Shown here piece after piece: positions 16,217 to 25,152 of a stretch of 55,439 nucleotides of DNA. The number at the start of each line of letters is the position of its first letter. Position 1 is the first letter of the stretch. This DNA comes from Atribacterota bacterium. GTDB taxonomy: Bacteria; Atribacterota; Phoenicimicrobiia; Phoenicimicrobiales; Stramentimicrobiaceae. The DNA is taken from assembly GCA_028717805.1 (NCBI GenBank), contig JAQUNC010000009.1, positions 1 through 55,439 on the forward strand. The letters are read 5' to 3'. The translations under genes and the position numbers were made by a program. The notes beneath the pieces are model-generated. The model was not told the DNA's origin. It saw only the letters and a list, made by a program, of their open reading frames with translations, and ran no database searches.

Positions 16217-16236
16217 TTTTCTACTAAACCTCCTTT
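16217..16236 (-). promoter_or_regulatory. SD-like leader motif upstream of the rbsB-type gene
   Basis: On the minus strand this reads AAAGGAGGTTTAGTAGAAAA and lies about 110-125 bases before the binding-protein start. A nearly identical leader, with five extra bases, precedes the TctC-type gene at 50977-51001. No ATG, GTG or TTG lies at a usable distance downstream of the GGAGG here. Function unknown; it may be a fixed part of the 5' untranslated RNA. Confidence 0.45.
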
Positions 16237-16360
16237 CATTTTTTCTATCTACCTTATGCAAAGGGATTCTTTGCGATCTTCGGTAAAAAGCTTTTGGCAT
16301 GTTATTATTTAATAATCAGAAATTATTTTAAACTAATATTTACATATTTTTGAAATTTAT

Positions 16361-17575
16361 TTAAAGTAGACTAGGAAAAGAGAAATGAAACATTTCCTGC
16401 AAAGGGATTGAGGCAGCTGCAGTCATCCGGAAATCCTCTCCCAAAGAAGTAGGGCAAATTTCTAACTTATCTGTCAGGATTTCCAAAGCATTTGCCAGCA
16501 CTAATTGCTTAACTCGTGAAATAAGAAAGGGATTATTGTAAGCAATTTTTCCGCCCAAAATAATGATGTCCGGATTAATCAAATTAACTATATTAACAAT
16601 TCCAGCTGATAAATATACCGCAACCTCTTCCATTATTTCCCGGGCTAACAGATCGCCTTTCTCTAATGCACTACGAAAAATAGAATGAGTGATTTTATTT
16701 TTATCACCTTCTGCTGCTTCTAACATTATTGTCTCTTGGCCTTTCTCAATAGAAGATATTATTTTTAAGTAAATAGAAGGCCAGCTAATATAATTTTCAA
16801 GGCAACCCCTATTGCCACAATCACAAAGTATTCCATTGATATCAATACTGATATGACCAAATTCTCCAACACCACCACTTCTTCCGCGTAAAATGGAGCC
16901 ATTTACAATAATACCAGCTCCTACTCCATCTCCAATGGTAATATAAATCAGATTATTACATTTTTTATGTGCTCCATACTGTTTTTCAGCTAAAGCAATG
17001 GCATTGGCATCATTTTCTAACCATATATTTAATTTAAAATTTTTTTTCAAGATTTCCTTTAAATGAATATTTTTCAGCTTCAATTTTGTATTTTCGTAGA
17101 TAATGCCATCTTGTACATCAATAATACCCGGAGAAATCACTGAAATGCCTATGCATTTTTTTAAGTTAGGGCAATCTTCCAGGAAAACTTCAGTCACTTT
17201 TAGCAGATGATCTATGAATAATTCTCCTGTTAAATTGCTGATCGGAAATATTTTTTGTTTGATTACTTTGGCTTCTAAATCCATCTTTGAAATCATAATT
17301 TCATCATTGGTAATTGCAATTCCAATAACAAAGTGGTTTTCTGGAGAAAATTGTATCAGAATAGGCTTTCTACCACCGCTAGACTCACCTATGCTAGCTT
17401 CAGTTACTAATCCATGTTTAAGAAATTCTTGAATGGCCAATGATACTGTGGTAGGACTCAATCCATTTTTCTTTGCGATTGCACTACGAGAAATGGGACC
17501 TTCTTGGCGTATGGTCTTGAGGATAATATTCCTATTTAAATCCTGAATTAATTTTTGATTTCCAGTTCTTTTCAT
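16361..17575 (-). CDS. ROK-family transcriptional regulator (NagC/XylR type)
   Basis: The 404-residue protein starts with a winged helix ([20 protein letters not shown]). The ROK sugar-binding core follows, with [33 protein letters not shown] and the zinc site [10 protein letters not shown] near residue 240. Such regulators usually repress sugar genes and let go when the sugar binds. It is upstream of, and co-directional with, the ABC/NagAB locus, so that locus is the likely target. Two palindromes directly before its start suggest it also controls itself. Confidence 0.92.
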   Translation of the reverse strand: MKRTGNQKLIQDLNRNIILKTIRQEGPISRSAIAKKNGLSPTTVSLAIQEFLKHGLVTEASIGESSGGRKPILIQFSPENHFVIGIAITNDEIMISKMDLEAKVIKQKIFPISNLTGELFIDHLLKVTEVFLEDCPNLKKCIGISVISPGIIDVQDGIIYENTKLKLKNIHLKEILKKNFKLNIWLENDANAIALAEKQYGAHKKCNNLIYITIGDGVGAGIIVNGSILRGRSGGVGEFGHISIDINGILCDCGNRGCLENYISWPSIYLKIISSIEKGQETIMLEAAEGDKNKITHSIFRSALEKGDLLAREIMEEVAVYLSAGIVNIVNLINPDIIILGGKIAYNNPFLISRVKQLVLANALEILTDKLEICPTSLGEDFRMTAAASIPLQEMFHFSFPSLL

Positions 17576-17599
17576 AGGAGACCTGTTTTATGTGATGAT

Positions 17600-17638
17600 A
17601 CTTTTTCCATTGGAAAAAGTAAGTATATTTTAATATAC
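17600..17638. promoter_or_regulatory. Tandem palindromes, candidate operator of the ROK regulator
   Basis: ACTTTTTCCA-T-TGGAAAAAGT (17600-17620) is a perfect palindrome with one central base. Three bases later GTATATT-TT-AATATAC (17623-17638) forms a second dyad. Both lie 25-65 bases before the regulator start, where an autorepressor would bind. I did not find exact copies upstream of the ABC or RpiB-like genes. Confidence 0.55.
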
Positions 17639-18025
17639 CATAACAAAATAAATGTTGTCAATAATTTTTTTCTAATTAGATTAAAGTCAATTTTTGAGGG
17701 ATTAGAAATTATGATTTCCCCTATGCAGCATCATTCAATAATGACTGCTCTCCTCGCAAGGACAGTGGGCTTATTATTATGATGACTGTGTTCACGAAAC
17801 AAAATTAATTGAAAAAAGAATTCCTGGTGAAAAAAGAAAATAAAAATGTAATTAGTAATACTTTTACAATGAATAATTCTTGTGGTATATTAAAAAAGTC
17901 AACTGGTCTTTTATCTATAATAACATAAACAGAATCGCTATATTGTTTTAAACATTTATAGATATAGAGCAACAAAATATGTTTTAAACTAAAGGATTTA
18001 AATTCATACAGGGGGGAAATTAATA
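17639..18025. other. Divergent intergenic region between ROK regulator and rpiB-like gene
   Basis: About 390 AT-rich bases without a recognisable gene. AGCAATAAAT-like simple sequence and an AGGGGGGAAATTA ribosome-binding site at the right end are the only clear items. Promoters for both divergent genes must lie in or near this region, but I cannot place -35/-10 boxes with confidence. Confidence 0.5.
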
Positions 18026-18478
18026 ATGAAAATTGCTATCGGGAGTGATAGAAGTACTGTACTTACTGAAGAAATAATTAATTATCTGGAAGAAAAGAAT
18101 TTTCAGCTGATACGTTGTGGTGCACTGGCTGGAAAGGAAGTTGATTATGTAGATGCAACAGAAGAGACAGCTAAATTAGTATCTTCACAAGAATGTGAAC
18201 AGGGCGTACTTTTTTGTAATACCGGAACAGGAGCCTCCATAATTGCTAATAAATTGCCGAATGTAAGAGCAGCCCTATGCATAGATCCTTATTCAGCAAT
18301 GATAGCCAAAAAAGCTAATAACGCTAATATAATTGTATTGGGGATCAGGCTGACCGGTATACCTCATGCTAAAGAAATAATCGATAAATGGCTGGAAACA
18401 GAACCATCAAAAGACCTGCCTTATACCAGATTTCATGAAAAAACAGATAAACTGGAAAAATACTATCGAGGTAGGTAA
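18026..18478 (+). CDS. RpiB/LacAB-family sugar-phosphate isomerase-like protein
   Basis: The 150-residue protein has the RpiB core GVLFCNTGTGASIIANKLPN, with the active-site Cys at about 64 and the anion-hole Gly residues. The N-terminal motif reads GSDRST where ribose-5-phosphate isomerase B normally has GSDHAG, so the conserved His is missing. The substrate may not be ribose-5-phosphate. It has a strong GGGGGG-type ribosome-binding site, stands alone on the plus strand and is followed by a good terminator. Neighbours handle sugars and inositol-like compounds. Confidence 0.85.
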   Translation: MKIAIGSDRSTVLTEEIINYLEEKNFQLIRCGALAGKEVDYVDATEETAKLVSSQECEQGVLFCNTGTGASIIANKLPNVRAALCIDPYSAMIAKKANNANIIVLGIRLTGIPHAKEIIDKWLETEPSKDLPYTRFHEKTDKLEKYYRGR

Positions 18479-18497
18479 TAAATAGCAATAATAACTT

Positions 18498-18536
18498 ACT
18501 CCCTACCCTTAATAAGATTGGGTAGGGAGTTTTTAT
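18498..18536 (+). terminator. Rho-independent terminator after the rpiB-like gene
   Basis: An 11-bp perfect stem, ACTCCCTACCC (18498-18508) with GGGTAGGGAGT (18520-18530), encloses an 11-base loop and is followed by TTTTATTTTA. It starts 20 bases after the stop codon. Its minus-strand complement faces the end of the 18570 gene and may serve both sides. Confidence 0.92.
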
Positions 18537-18569
18537 TTTATCAGGTGTTTTAAAATACTCTGTTAATAA

Positions 18570-19385
18570 CTACATAAGTTTACTTATATGGGATAGTGCT
18601 TGCCTGGCTGCATTATCGCCATCAGGCAAGGGCAAGGCTTCTATGCCAATATAACCATCATAGTTAACTTCTTTTAAAGTAGCTAATATTTCAGTAAAAT
18701 TAATGTGACCAAAGCCTGGTGCCCATCTATTACTATCAGCAAAATGTAAGTGAGATAAATAAGAAGAATATTTTTTTATGGTTTCCACTATAGATTTCTC
18801 TTCTATATTCATATGAAAAGAATCTAAATGCAAACCGATTAGGGGAGAGTTCACTTTTACAATAAACTTAGCAGTTTGTTCAGCAGTATTTAAATAATTA
18901 GATTCATATCTATTAATGGCTTCTAAAACTAGTTTTACATCTTTTTTTTGGGCATAATCGGCACATTCTCGTAAACAGGTAATTAATCTTTCTAAAGCTA
19001 TTTCTCGTTCATTCCTATCTTCGGGTAATAAACCTTTAATAGTACCAATTATTACCTTTGCCTTTAAAGGAGCAGCAAAGTCAATCTGATCTTTAATTCT
19101 TTGCACTGCAGTATTTCTAACACCTGCATTTGCAGAGGTAAAATGTAATCTTTCATCTACATAAGCCTGACCAGTCCCTATAGTAGAGACAATAAGATTA
19201 TTCTTCTTCACAGCTCCTATAATGGCAGGTATATCAATTGCCTTTGGATCTCGAATATGTAGTTCTACTGCTTTATATCCGATTTCCTTAGCTTTTTTTA
19301 TTCCTGATACATAATCTCCCTGAAATATAATTGGAGCAAATTTTGAACCAAGACTAGAAATAGTTACACTTAAATTTATACTCAT
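18570..19385 (-). CDS. Xylose-isomerase-like TIM-barrel sugar (phosphate) isomerase/epimerase
   Basis: The 271-residue protein is an AP-endonuclease-2/IolE-IolI type barrel. Metal-ligand segments visible are LVLEAINRYESNYLNT with the Glu, IGLHLDSFHMNIEE with Asp/His, HLHFADSNRWAPGFGHI and a C-terminal IGIEALPLPDG Glu. Relatives include inosose isomerase, 2-keto-myo-inositol dehydratase and ketose 3-epimerases. It is 55 bases downstream of the IolB-like gene and co-directional with a TRAP transporter, so a role in an inositol- or uronate-like pathway is likely. The exact substrate cannot be read from the sequence. Confidence 0.88.
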   Translation of the reverse strand: MSINLSVTISSLGSKFAPIIFQGDYVSGIKKAKEIGYKAVELHIRDPKAIDIPAIIGAVKKNNLIVSTIGTGQAYVDERLHFTSANAGVRNTAVQRIKDQIDFAAPLKAKVIIGTIKGLLPEDRNEREIALERLITCLRECADYAQKKDVKLVLEAINRYESNYLNTAEQTAKFIVKVNSPLIGLHLDSFHMNIEEKSIVETIKKYSSYLSHLHFADSNRWAPGFGHINFTEILATLKEVNYDGYIGIEALPLPDGDNAARQALSHISKLM

Positions 19386-19440
19386 AACAATCTTCCTTCC
19401 ATTTTTTTTGCAATAAACAATTCAATATTTTAAAAACTTA

Positions 19441-20202
19441 TTAAAAAAACTTGTTTTCCTGGTAAAGTTCCTGAATATTAAGGTCCATAAAATTTCGATC
19501 TCCAGACTTCCTGGCAGCCATACAGTAGATATAAGACATTTTACCTGCCGGACAAGCAACATTGGGATGATATCCTCTAGGAATGGAAATTAAGTCGCCA
19601 TCTCTGACAATGGCTACCTGGTAGGGATTATCTAAATCATCATATACACATTGTACTCCAAAAATATTTTTCATATTAAAATAGACATACACTTCCTCAC
19701 GTTTTTCTGCATGCTCATGAGGAGGCCAGGAAGTCCATCCTCCAGGGCTACTCTCACAAATACCCATCATTAGACGAGCGCAACTAAAATCACTATCTAT
19801 ATACTTCCAGACATCCCTTTGACTATTATTATTCGGGCTTCCGGCAATTGCATGGGTAGCTATATTTTTATCAATATCCTGAAAAGTTATATGGGTAAAT
19901 AGTGCATCAATATCAGAAGGAGCGCTATAATGCATCAACACACTTCCCTCAGAGTGTAGTTGCAATTCTGTTCTCCTTGGAACATATAGCATATCCTTCA
20001 AATTTGCAATCCCTTCCTTGTTTTCGCACTTAAACTGAACTGCTCCCCCAATTACTACCAGACAAATTTCTTCCTCCAGAGAATCAAGGATTAACTCCTT
20101 TTTTAATTCAATTCTTTGTACAGACACAAGTTCTAATCCTAACTCCTTGGGACCTTTTTTCTGAAGAAGATCTATGGATTTAAAATGATTTCCTATTTTC
20201 AT
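19441..20202 (-). CDS. iolB: 5-deoxy-glucuronate isomerase (IolB-like cupin)
   Basis: The 253-residue bicupin matches IolB: WTSWPPHEHAEKREEVYVYF with the metal His/Glu set, followed by GDLISIPRGYHPNVACPAG and YIYCMAARK. IolB turns 5-deoxy-D-glucuronate into 5-dehydro-2-deoxy-D-gluconate in myo-inositol breakdown. No iolC, D, E or G lies beside it. It may work with other loci, or in a shortened pathway with the TIM-barrel protein next to it. AAGGAAGGAATG marks the ribosome-binding site and start. Confidence 0.88.
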   Translation of the reverse strand: MKIGNHFKSIDLLQKKGPKELGLELVSVQRIELKKELILDSLEEEICLVVIGGAVQFKCENKEGIANLKDMLYVPRRTELQLHSEGSVLMHYSAPSDIDALFTHITFQDIDKNIATHAIAGSPNNNSQRDVWKYIDSDFSCARLMMGICESSPGGWTSWPPHEHAEKREEVYVYFNMKNIFGVQCVYDDLDNPYQVAIVRDGDLISIPRGYHPNVACPAGKMSYIYCMAARKSGDRNFMDLNIQELYQENKFF

Positions 20203-20376
20203 ACATTCCTTCCTTTAATTGAAGATCAGATATTTATAAATAAAAATCAATCCCTGCTTATAAATAGTATAATGATTATTTGACCAATTTTTAAAGTTAG
20301 CTTATTAAATTCTTACTATATTTTTTTAAAAGATAGAAGAGACTAAAATCATATGGATACAAAGGTTTGATTTAAT

Positions 20377-21657
20377 TTACTTGAATAAGAGATTTGGTAC
20401 AAACATAGTAATCGGCTCAAAATATGTTACTAACATTAGCATTAAAAACATCGGGATTAAGAATAGTAGCAATGGCTTTATAATGTCATTCATCTTAATG
20501 TCTGCTATGCCTAAGCCTACAAATAAGACTGTTCCCACTGGTGGTGTGCACAAACCTATACAAAGGTTTACTAGCATTATTATCCCAAAATGGATGGGTG
20601 AAAGACCTAAATTTGTTACTATTGGTAAAAAAATAGGAGTAAAAATGAGAATTGCTGGAGACATATCCATAAAAGTACCGACAATCAATAGAACAATATT
20701 AATAATAAATAATATGATATATTTGTTATTTGTAATTGATAAAAGGAGGTCCGCTACTAATTTGGGAATCTGTTCTAAGGCTAAAATATAGGCAAATGCA
20801 GTTGAAGTAGCTATAAGAAACATTACTACAGCAGTAGTATAGACGGTTTTTAATATAATTTCAGGCATATCTCTAATTTTTATTTCTTTATAAACAAAAA
20901 AACTAATTATAAATGCATACATAGCACCAAAAACAGATGCTTCCGTAGCAGTAAAAATACCTCCTAATATGCCAACAACAATCACTATCACCAAAAAAAG
21001 GCTTAATAAAGTCTCTTTTGTTATCTGTATTGCTTCTTGAAAAGAAGGCGTAGGATGGGATGGGTATTTTCTCTTTATAGAAATTATATAACTTACCACC
21101 ATAAGCGCAATGCCTATAATGATACCTGGAACAATTCCAGCTGCAAATAATTTTGCTACGGAAATTCCACCAGCCACAAAAGAATACAATATCATAGAAT
21201 TGCTTGGTGGGATAATAAGACCTATTGTGGAAGAAGTACAGGTAACTGCAGCAGAAAAATTCCGGTCATAGCCTTCTTCATTCATCATAGGTATCAATAT
21301 GGAACCAATTGATGAAGTATCTGCCACAGCAGAACCTGATATGCCAGCAAAAAACATGCTGGCTAATATATTTACTGCAGACAACCCTCCCCTAACTCTA
21401 CCAATTATTATATTACTAAAATTTACAATACGCCTGGCAATTCCTCCCTTCTCCATAATGTTTCCCATAAGAATAAAAAAAGGAATACAGGTAAGAACAA
21501 AACTATTAACACCAGAAAACATCCTCTGAAATACAATTATTAGGGGCAATCCTGCTAGAAAAATTGCCAACACTGAGGAAATTCCGAGTGCAAAAGAAAC
21601 AGGTATACCCAGGACTAAAAGTACGAAAAATGTAGTTATTAACACTAGGCTAATCAT
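20377..21657 (-). CDS. dctM: TRAP transporter large membrane subunit (DctM family)
   Basis: I take the ATG at 21655-21657 (MISLVLITTFFVLLVLG), with GAGGAAC upstream; a longer frame to 21696 adds a hydrophilic stretch overlapping dctQ. About 426 residues with a dozen hydrophobic helices. Landmarks are GISGSAVADTSSIGSILIP, IIPPSNSMILYS and PPVGTVLFVGL, all typical of DctM. It is the sodium-coupled transport channel working with DctQ and DctP. Its start overlaps the dctQ end by eight bases. Confidence 0.94.
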   Translation of the reverse strand: MISLVLITTFFVLLVLGIPVSFALGISSVLAIFLAGLPLIIVFQRMFSGVNSFVLTCIPFFILMGNIMEKGGIARRIVNFSNIIIGRVRGGLSAVNILASMFFAGISGSAVADTSSIGSILIPMMNEEGYDRNFSAAVTCTSSTIGLIIPPSNSMILYSFVAGGISVAKLFAAGIVPGIIIGIALMVVSYIISIKRKYPSHPTPSFQEAIQITKETLLSLFLVIVIVVGILGGIFTATEASVFGAMYAFIISFFVYKEIKIRDMPEIILKTVYTTAVVMFLIATSTAFAYILALEQIPKLVADLLLSITNNKYIILFIINIVLLIVGTFMDMSPAILIFTPIFLPIVTNLGLSPIHFGIIMLVNLCIGLCTPPVGTVLFVGLGIADIKMNDIIKPLLLFLIPMFLMLMLVTYFEPITMFVPNLLFK

Positions 21658-22150
21658 TTTTTTGTTCCTCTTTGCCTGAACACAATGATGATTCATCTTT
21701 TGAAAAAATCATTTCCAATGAAATTAGAATCATTAATATAGCACTAACGGGTACAATAATAGAAATATTGGACATTTTAATATTCATTTCCGGAATGTTT
21801 TGTTTACTGGTAATATTGATTAATGTTAATCCCTGACTAAACATTATAGATGAGAAAAGAAGGATTAACAAAGCCCCAAATTTAGTAGTCCATTTTTTTA
21901 TAATCGTAGGTAATAATTCTATGAAAATTTCAACTCCAACATGTTTTCTATTTCTCAAGACAATGGTACTACCCAAAAAAGATATCCATATCAGCGCATA
22001 TCTACTGTAGGCATCAATCCAGAAAAAAGACTGACCAAAGAGATATCGGCTTAAAACAGCAATAAAAAGAAAAATTGCCATAGAAACCAACAAAATAATT
22101 AATAACAATTTTACTAAGAACATAATAATATCTAATAATCTTGTAAACAT
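21650..22150 (-). CDS. dctQ: TRAP transporter small membrane subunit (DctQ family)
   Basis: The 166-residue protein has four predicted transmembrane helices and the DctQ signature FFWIDAYSRYALIWISFLG followed by RNRKHVGVEI. It pairs with DctM in the inner membrane. It lies downstream of the binding-protein gene after a large palindrome and overlaps dctM. The C-terminus is hydrophilic (KDESSLCSGKEEQ). Confidence 0.93.
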   Translation of the reverse strand: MFTRLLDIIMFLVKLLLIILLVSMAIFLFIAVLSRYLFGQSFFWIDAYSRYALIWISFLGSTIVLRNRKHVGVEIFIELLPTIIKKWTTKFGALLILLFSSIMFSQGLTLINITSKQNIPEMNIKMSNISIIVPVSAILMILISLEMIFSKDESSLCSGKEEQKND

Positions 22151-22179
22151 TTTACAATACGCCCTATAAACATTTTAGA

Positions 22180-22217
22180 TATATTAGGGAAGAATATTAA
22201 TATTCTTCCCTAATATA
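22180..22217 (-). promoter_or_regulatory. 38-bp perfect palindrome between dctP and dctQ
   Basis: The arms TATATTAGGGAAGAATATT (22180-22198) and its exact complement (22199-22217) meet with no spacer. In mRNA this would fold into a long stem just after the dctP stop. No T-run follows on the minus strand. It probably protects dctP mRNA or lowers dctQM expression. The layout matches the hairpins after the other two binding-protein genes. Confidence 0.8.
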
Positions 22218-22253
22218 CATTATATAAGATATTACTTATACTACTTTTTTTTA

Positions 22254-23231
22254 TTATTCAACCGCTTGAATTTTTTCAATATAACCTTCAAATTTTGGAG
22301 AGAGTTCTTCTTGTAAATGCTTCACTTTTTCTATGAAAGGAGTTTTATTAGATATTTCATTTATTTCCATAGTTTCACTTATTCTTTCAAGTGCTTCTTT
22401 CTCCTGTCTAGCCCATTCTTCCTTTACAAATTCTTGTGCTTCTTTACTTACTTTAAGGAAAATATCCTGATGTTCTTTGCTAAGTTTATTCCAGACATCA
22501 AGACTGATTACTAAATTATCTGGAATCATCATATGCTCATCTAAAGAGAAGTACTTTGCTACTTCATTGTGTTTCATTCTATCAACACTGGGAGGATTAT
22601 TTTCAGCGCCGTCGATTACTCCCGTTTGAATAGCAGTATATACCTCGGAAAAGGCAGTTGTTGTAGGAGACGCACCAAAGGCTTCCATGGTCTTAATCAT
22701 TATATCGCTTCCCATTACTCTTATTTTAAGACCTTTTAGATCATCAGGAGTATGAATAGATCGTACATTATTATAAAAACTCCTTGCACCGGCATCAACC
22801 CAAAATAATAATTTTAATCCTGCTTCTTCTGTATATCTGGCAATCTCTTCCCCAACTTCTCCTTCCAGTATTTTCCAATAATGATCTTTATCTCTAAATA
22901 AATATGGGATGCTAAAAATATCCATCATGGGGACAAAATTGCATAACCATCCACAAGAAGTTTTAGACAGTTCCAAAACGCCTGATTGGACTTGCTCTAT
23001 GGTTTCACCTAAATCACCGAGAACAGCATTGGGATAGAGGGTTATTTTAATCTGACCATTGGTTTCTGCAGCAATCCGATCAGCAAAAAATTTAAAGCCC
23101 TTTTCACCAGGTGCAGTCTCTGGTTGATCGGAAGAAAGCCTCATATTGATTACATTTTGTGCCATAGCAGTAGAACTTAAAAACATTATTAATGTAAGTA
23201 AACAAGCAATAAAAATAGAATATTTTTTCAT
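22254..23231 (-). CDS. dctP: TRAP transporter periplasmic binding protein (DctP family)
   Basis: The 325-residue protein has a signal peptide (MKKYSIFIACLLTLIMFLSS, then TAMAQ) without lipobox. The core shows ALGD-type segment YPNAVLGDLGETIEQVQSG, LKGLKIRVMGSDIMIKTMEA with the Arg that binds the substrate carboxylate, and FSEVYTAIQTGVIDGAENNP. DctP proteins bind organic acids such as sugar acids and uronates. With the IolB-like and TIM-barrel genes downstream, a uronate or keto-acid ligand is likely. AAGGGGAAA precedes the ATG. Confidence 0.94.
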   Translation of the reverse strand: MKKYSIFIACLLTLIMFLSSTAMAQNVINMRLSSDQPETAPGEKGFKFFADRIAAETNGQIKITLYPNAVLGDLGETIEQVQSGVLELSKTSCGWLCNFVPMMDIFSIPYLFRDKDHYWKILEGEVGEEIARYTEEAGLKLLFWVDAGARSFYNNVRSIHTPDDLKGLKIRVMGSDIMIKTMEAFGASPTTTAFSEVYTAIQTGVIDGAENNPPSVDRMKHNEVAKYFSLDEHMMIPDNLVISLDVWNKLSKEHQDIFLKVSKEAQEFVKEEWARQEKEALERISETMEINEISNKTPFIEKVKHLQEELSPKFEGYIEKIQAVE

Positions 23232-23941
23232 TATATATTTCCCCTTTTTTATTTTATATTACTTTTTTTCTTGATTTAAATGATTTGGATATACAAATTA
23301 AACCTACACCCATCACCTCCTATATTTATTCTAATATGTATTTTAAATGGCTTATTTTGTATGATTGTTTTAAAAAATTTATAAACAAATATCTCTAAAT
23401 AAAACTTAAATATCCTTTAAATAGAATAGCATTGCAATTCAATAAAAGTCAAAAATATTTTCTTTTTTTACTTATAGGCAATAGAAAATCTTGCCAAAAT
23501 AAATATTAGTTTTACTACCTGTCACTGTGTATGTGATAGAGAATGTAGATTTTCATAGAACTATATTTGATAGAATTTTTTGAATATAAATGTGTGGAAT
23601 TGCAAAATAGTCGTGAGTCGATGGCATTAAGTACTTAATTTTTGAACAATATGAAAATAAATATCTGTTCAGGTATTATTGGATGAGGTTATCACACCTG
23701 TATCTTAAGTTCAGTAAATATAATATATGGGCTTTCAATGAAAATAGAAATAGTCATTCGCAATGACAGGAGGGTTGGCGATTTGTAAGGTCAAAAGTTA
23801 TATCTTATATGGTATAAAGTTATATCAGGTTATAATTAGAATGCTAAAGAAGAACAAGACGAGCAAATGCTCGTCTTGCAATAAAAACAGTTATAGGTAG
23901 TTTTATCATTGTAATATTGTAAAAATTTTTTTGACTAATAA
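23232..23941. other. 710-bp gap upstream of dctP: leader, simple repeats, one hairpin
   Basis: Near 23300-23330 the minus strand has ATAGGAGGTGATGG and GGTTTAATTTG, loosely like the leader motif of the other importer operons; a 19-codon frame starts there but the SD-ATG distance is too short. Positions 23584-23780 carry fragments of the intergenic repeats (ATAGTCGTGAGTCGATGGCA, GGATGAGGTTATCACACC, ATTCGCAATGACAGG). No gene larger than this is visible. Confidence 0.5.
23855..23878 (-). terminator. Possible terminator of the PP-loop protein gene
   Basis: CAAGACGAG (23855-23863) and CTCGTCTTG (23870-23878) form a nine-base stem, extendable by GCA/TGC, with a short loop. On the minus strand it is followed by TTCTTCTTT. 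It lies about 65 bases after the stop of the gene at 23942. The U-tract is imperfect, so this is a moderate call. Confidence 0.5.
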
Positions 23942-24709
23942 TTAAGAATTATTTTTTAAAAACTCAGATGCAGATTTCAAGTAATGAGCAGCCTTTTCTA
24001 CTATCTGGGGTTCTATTTTAAAAACTTCCCGCCAGCCATTTTCAATGCTGCCGGTATATTCACGAGCCGCCCAGGGTCCGGTTCCTACCTGGAAACCATT
24101 GGTCCAGAAATAAAAGGGCGGCAACTGGATGTCGAAATATTCCAGATAAGCCAGTAAATCTTCATGATTCCAATTATAGATAGGAGCATAACGAACCACT
24201 CCATATTCGTCAACATCCATGCCTTCTTCTCCTGGATCATTACCATCTTTAGTTCTTCTACCCACTAGAATCATATCCAGGTTATTTCTCTGAAAGAACC
24301 TTTTTTGCCCTTCATTCTGGACAATTTTGAACCAGATGGAGGCCACTTCGGCCTGCTGAGGAAATAAGAGATGTTCGTTTTCGGATAACCATCTGAGGTC
24401 CTGACCGGTATTGACCACTTCCAGATTTTCCGGAGCATTTTCACTTACCAAATCTAGAACCTGCTGATATTCCAGATTGCAGCGCACCCAGAACACTCTT
24501 TTAATGTGCATTCCCTCACAGATGTGCTGTAGGACTATAGAGTCCTTACCTCCACTCCAGGATAGAGCCACTTTCTTATCCTTAATTAGTCTGGCAATTT
24601 TTTCTCTGGTTTCATTCCTCAATCTGAGTATTCTTTTTTCCAATTCTGCATCTTCCTGTAATCGTTCACGAATTTCATCCAATGCCTCCAGCCAGGCATC
24701 CTGCTCCAC
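23942..24709 (-). CDS. PAPS reductase-like PP-loop ATPase (adenine nucleotide alpha-hydrolase fold)
   Basis: The 255-residue protein has the PP-loop KVALSWSGGKDSIVLQH at about 47-63 and the fold's second segment LVGRRTKDGNDPGEEGMD. It lacks the ECGLH-type active-site Cys motif of true PAPS/APS reductases, so sulfate reduction is unlikely. Relatives include sulfur-transfer and DNA-phosphorothioation (DndC-like) proteins, but no dndB, D or E gene is near. The GTG at 24707-24709 has no good ribosome-binding site. A strong AGGAGG sits eight bases before an in-frame ATC at 24728-24730, so the true start is uncertain. Function unknown. Confidence 0.75.
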   Translation of the reverse strand: MEQDAWLEALDEIRERLQEDAELEKRILRLRNETREKIARLIKDKKVALSWSGGKDSIVLQHICEGMHIKRVFWVRCNLEYQQVLDLVSENAPENLEVVNTGQDLRWLSENEHLLFPQQAEVASIWFKIVQNEGQKRFFQRNNLDMILVGRRTKDGNDPGEEGMDVDEYGVVRYAPIYNWNHEDLLAYLEYFDIQLPPFYFWTNGFQVGTGPWAAREYTGSIENGWREVFKIEPQIVEKAAHYLKSASEFLKNNS

Positions 24710-24730
24710 CTTTTGTTTGACGCCTAAGAT

Positions 24731-25152
24731 AGTATCAACCTCCTTTTCTATTTAGGTTTAAAATAGTAAAATATTTTTTGAATATAATAAATATCTAATT
24801 TATCTAATTGTAATTAATAAAATAAATTTACAATCAGCAAAAATGTCATCCTTAAAATAAGGAGAATAAAGCGAGATTAACAAGCAGACGAAAATAACTT
24901 TCTTATTTTCTTAATAATTAATACCATAACCTCTTTTTAACCATAACATATTTTAGAGGTCATTTCAAGTTTGCTACTAAAAATGAGAAGAGAGGTATTC
25001 TCTCACAAGAGATTCATGCTATCAGTCATGGTAAGTGAGTGAAGAGGAGTAAAATCTTTCCGGGAAATGAAAAATGGAGGAAAATATATTACAATATAAT
25101 TATTATAAGTGTCATAAGTAGATATTTTATAAAAAAGCAGGGGAATTATAAG
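24731..25152. other. Gap between PP-loop gene and membrane spermidine-synthase-like gene
   Basis: The region is AT-rich and holds no gene I can support. An in-frame GTG at 25039 upstream of the next gene would add 38 residues of low quality (MKRSKIFPGNEKWRKIYYNI and on), which I treat as untranslated. AGAGGTATTCTCTC near 24993 is a weak dyad. Promoters of the two divergent genes should lie here. Confidence 0.45.

Noticed and set aside
23260-23320. 19-codon leader frame with GGAGG just before ATG upstream of dctP
   Set aside because: The distance from GGAGG to ATG is only two bases, the peptide has no regulatory pattern and no terminator/antiterminator pair follows.
23942-24709. Phosphorothioation gene dndC
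   Set aside because: Only the generic PP-loop is shared; no dndB, dndD or dndE and no cysteine desulfurase gene is within the window.
25039-25152. N-terminal extension of the spermidine-synthase-like protein from a GTG
   Set aside because: The extra 38 residues are low-quality, AT-rich sequence; the ATG at 25153 starts directly at the first membrane helix.
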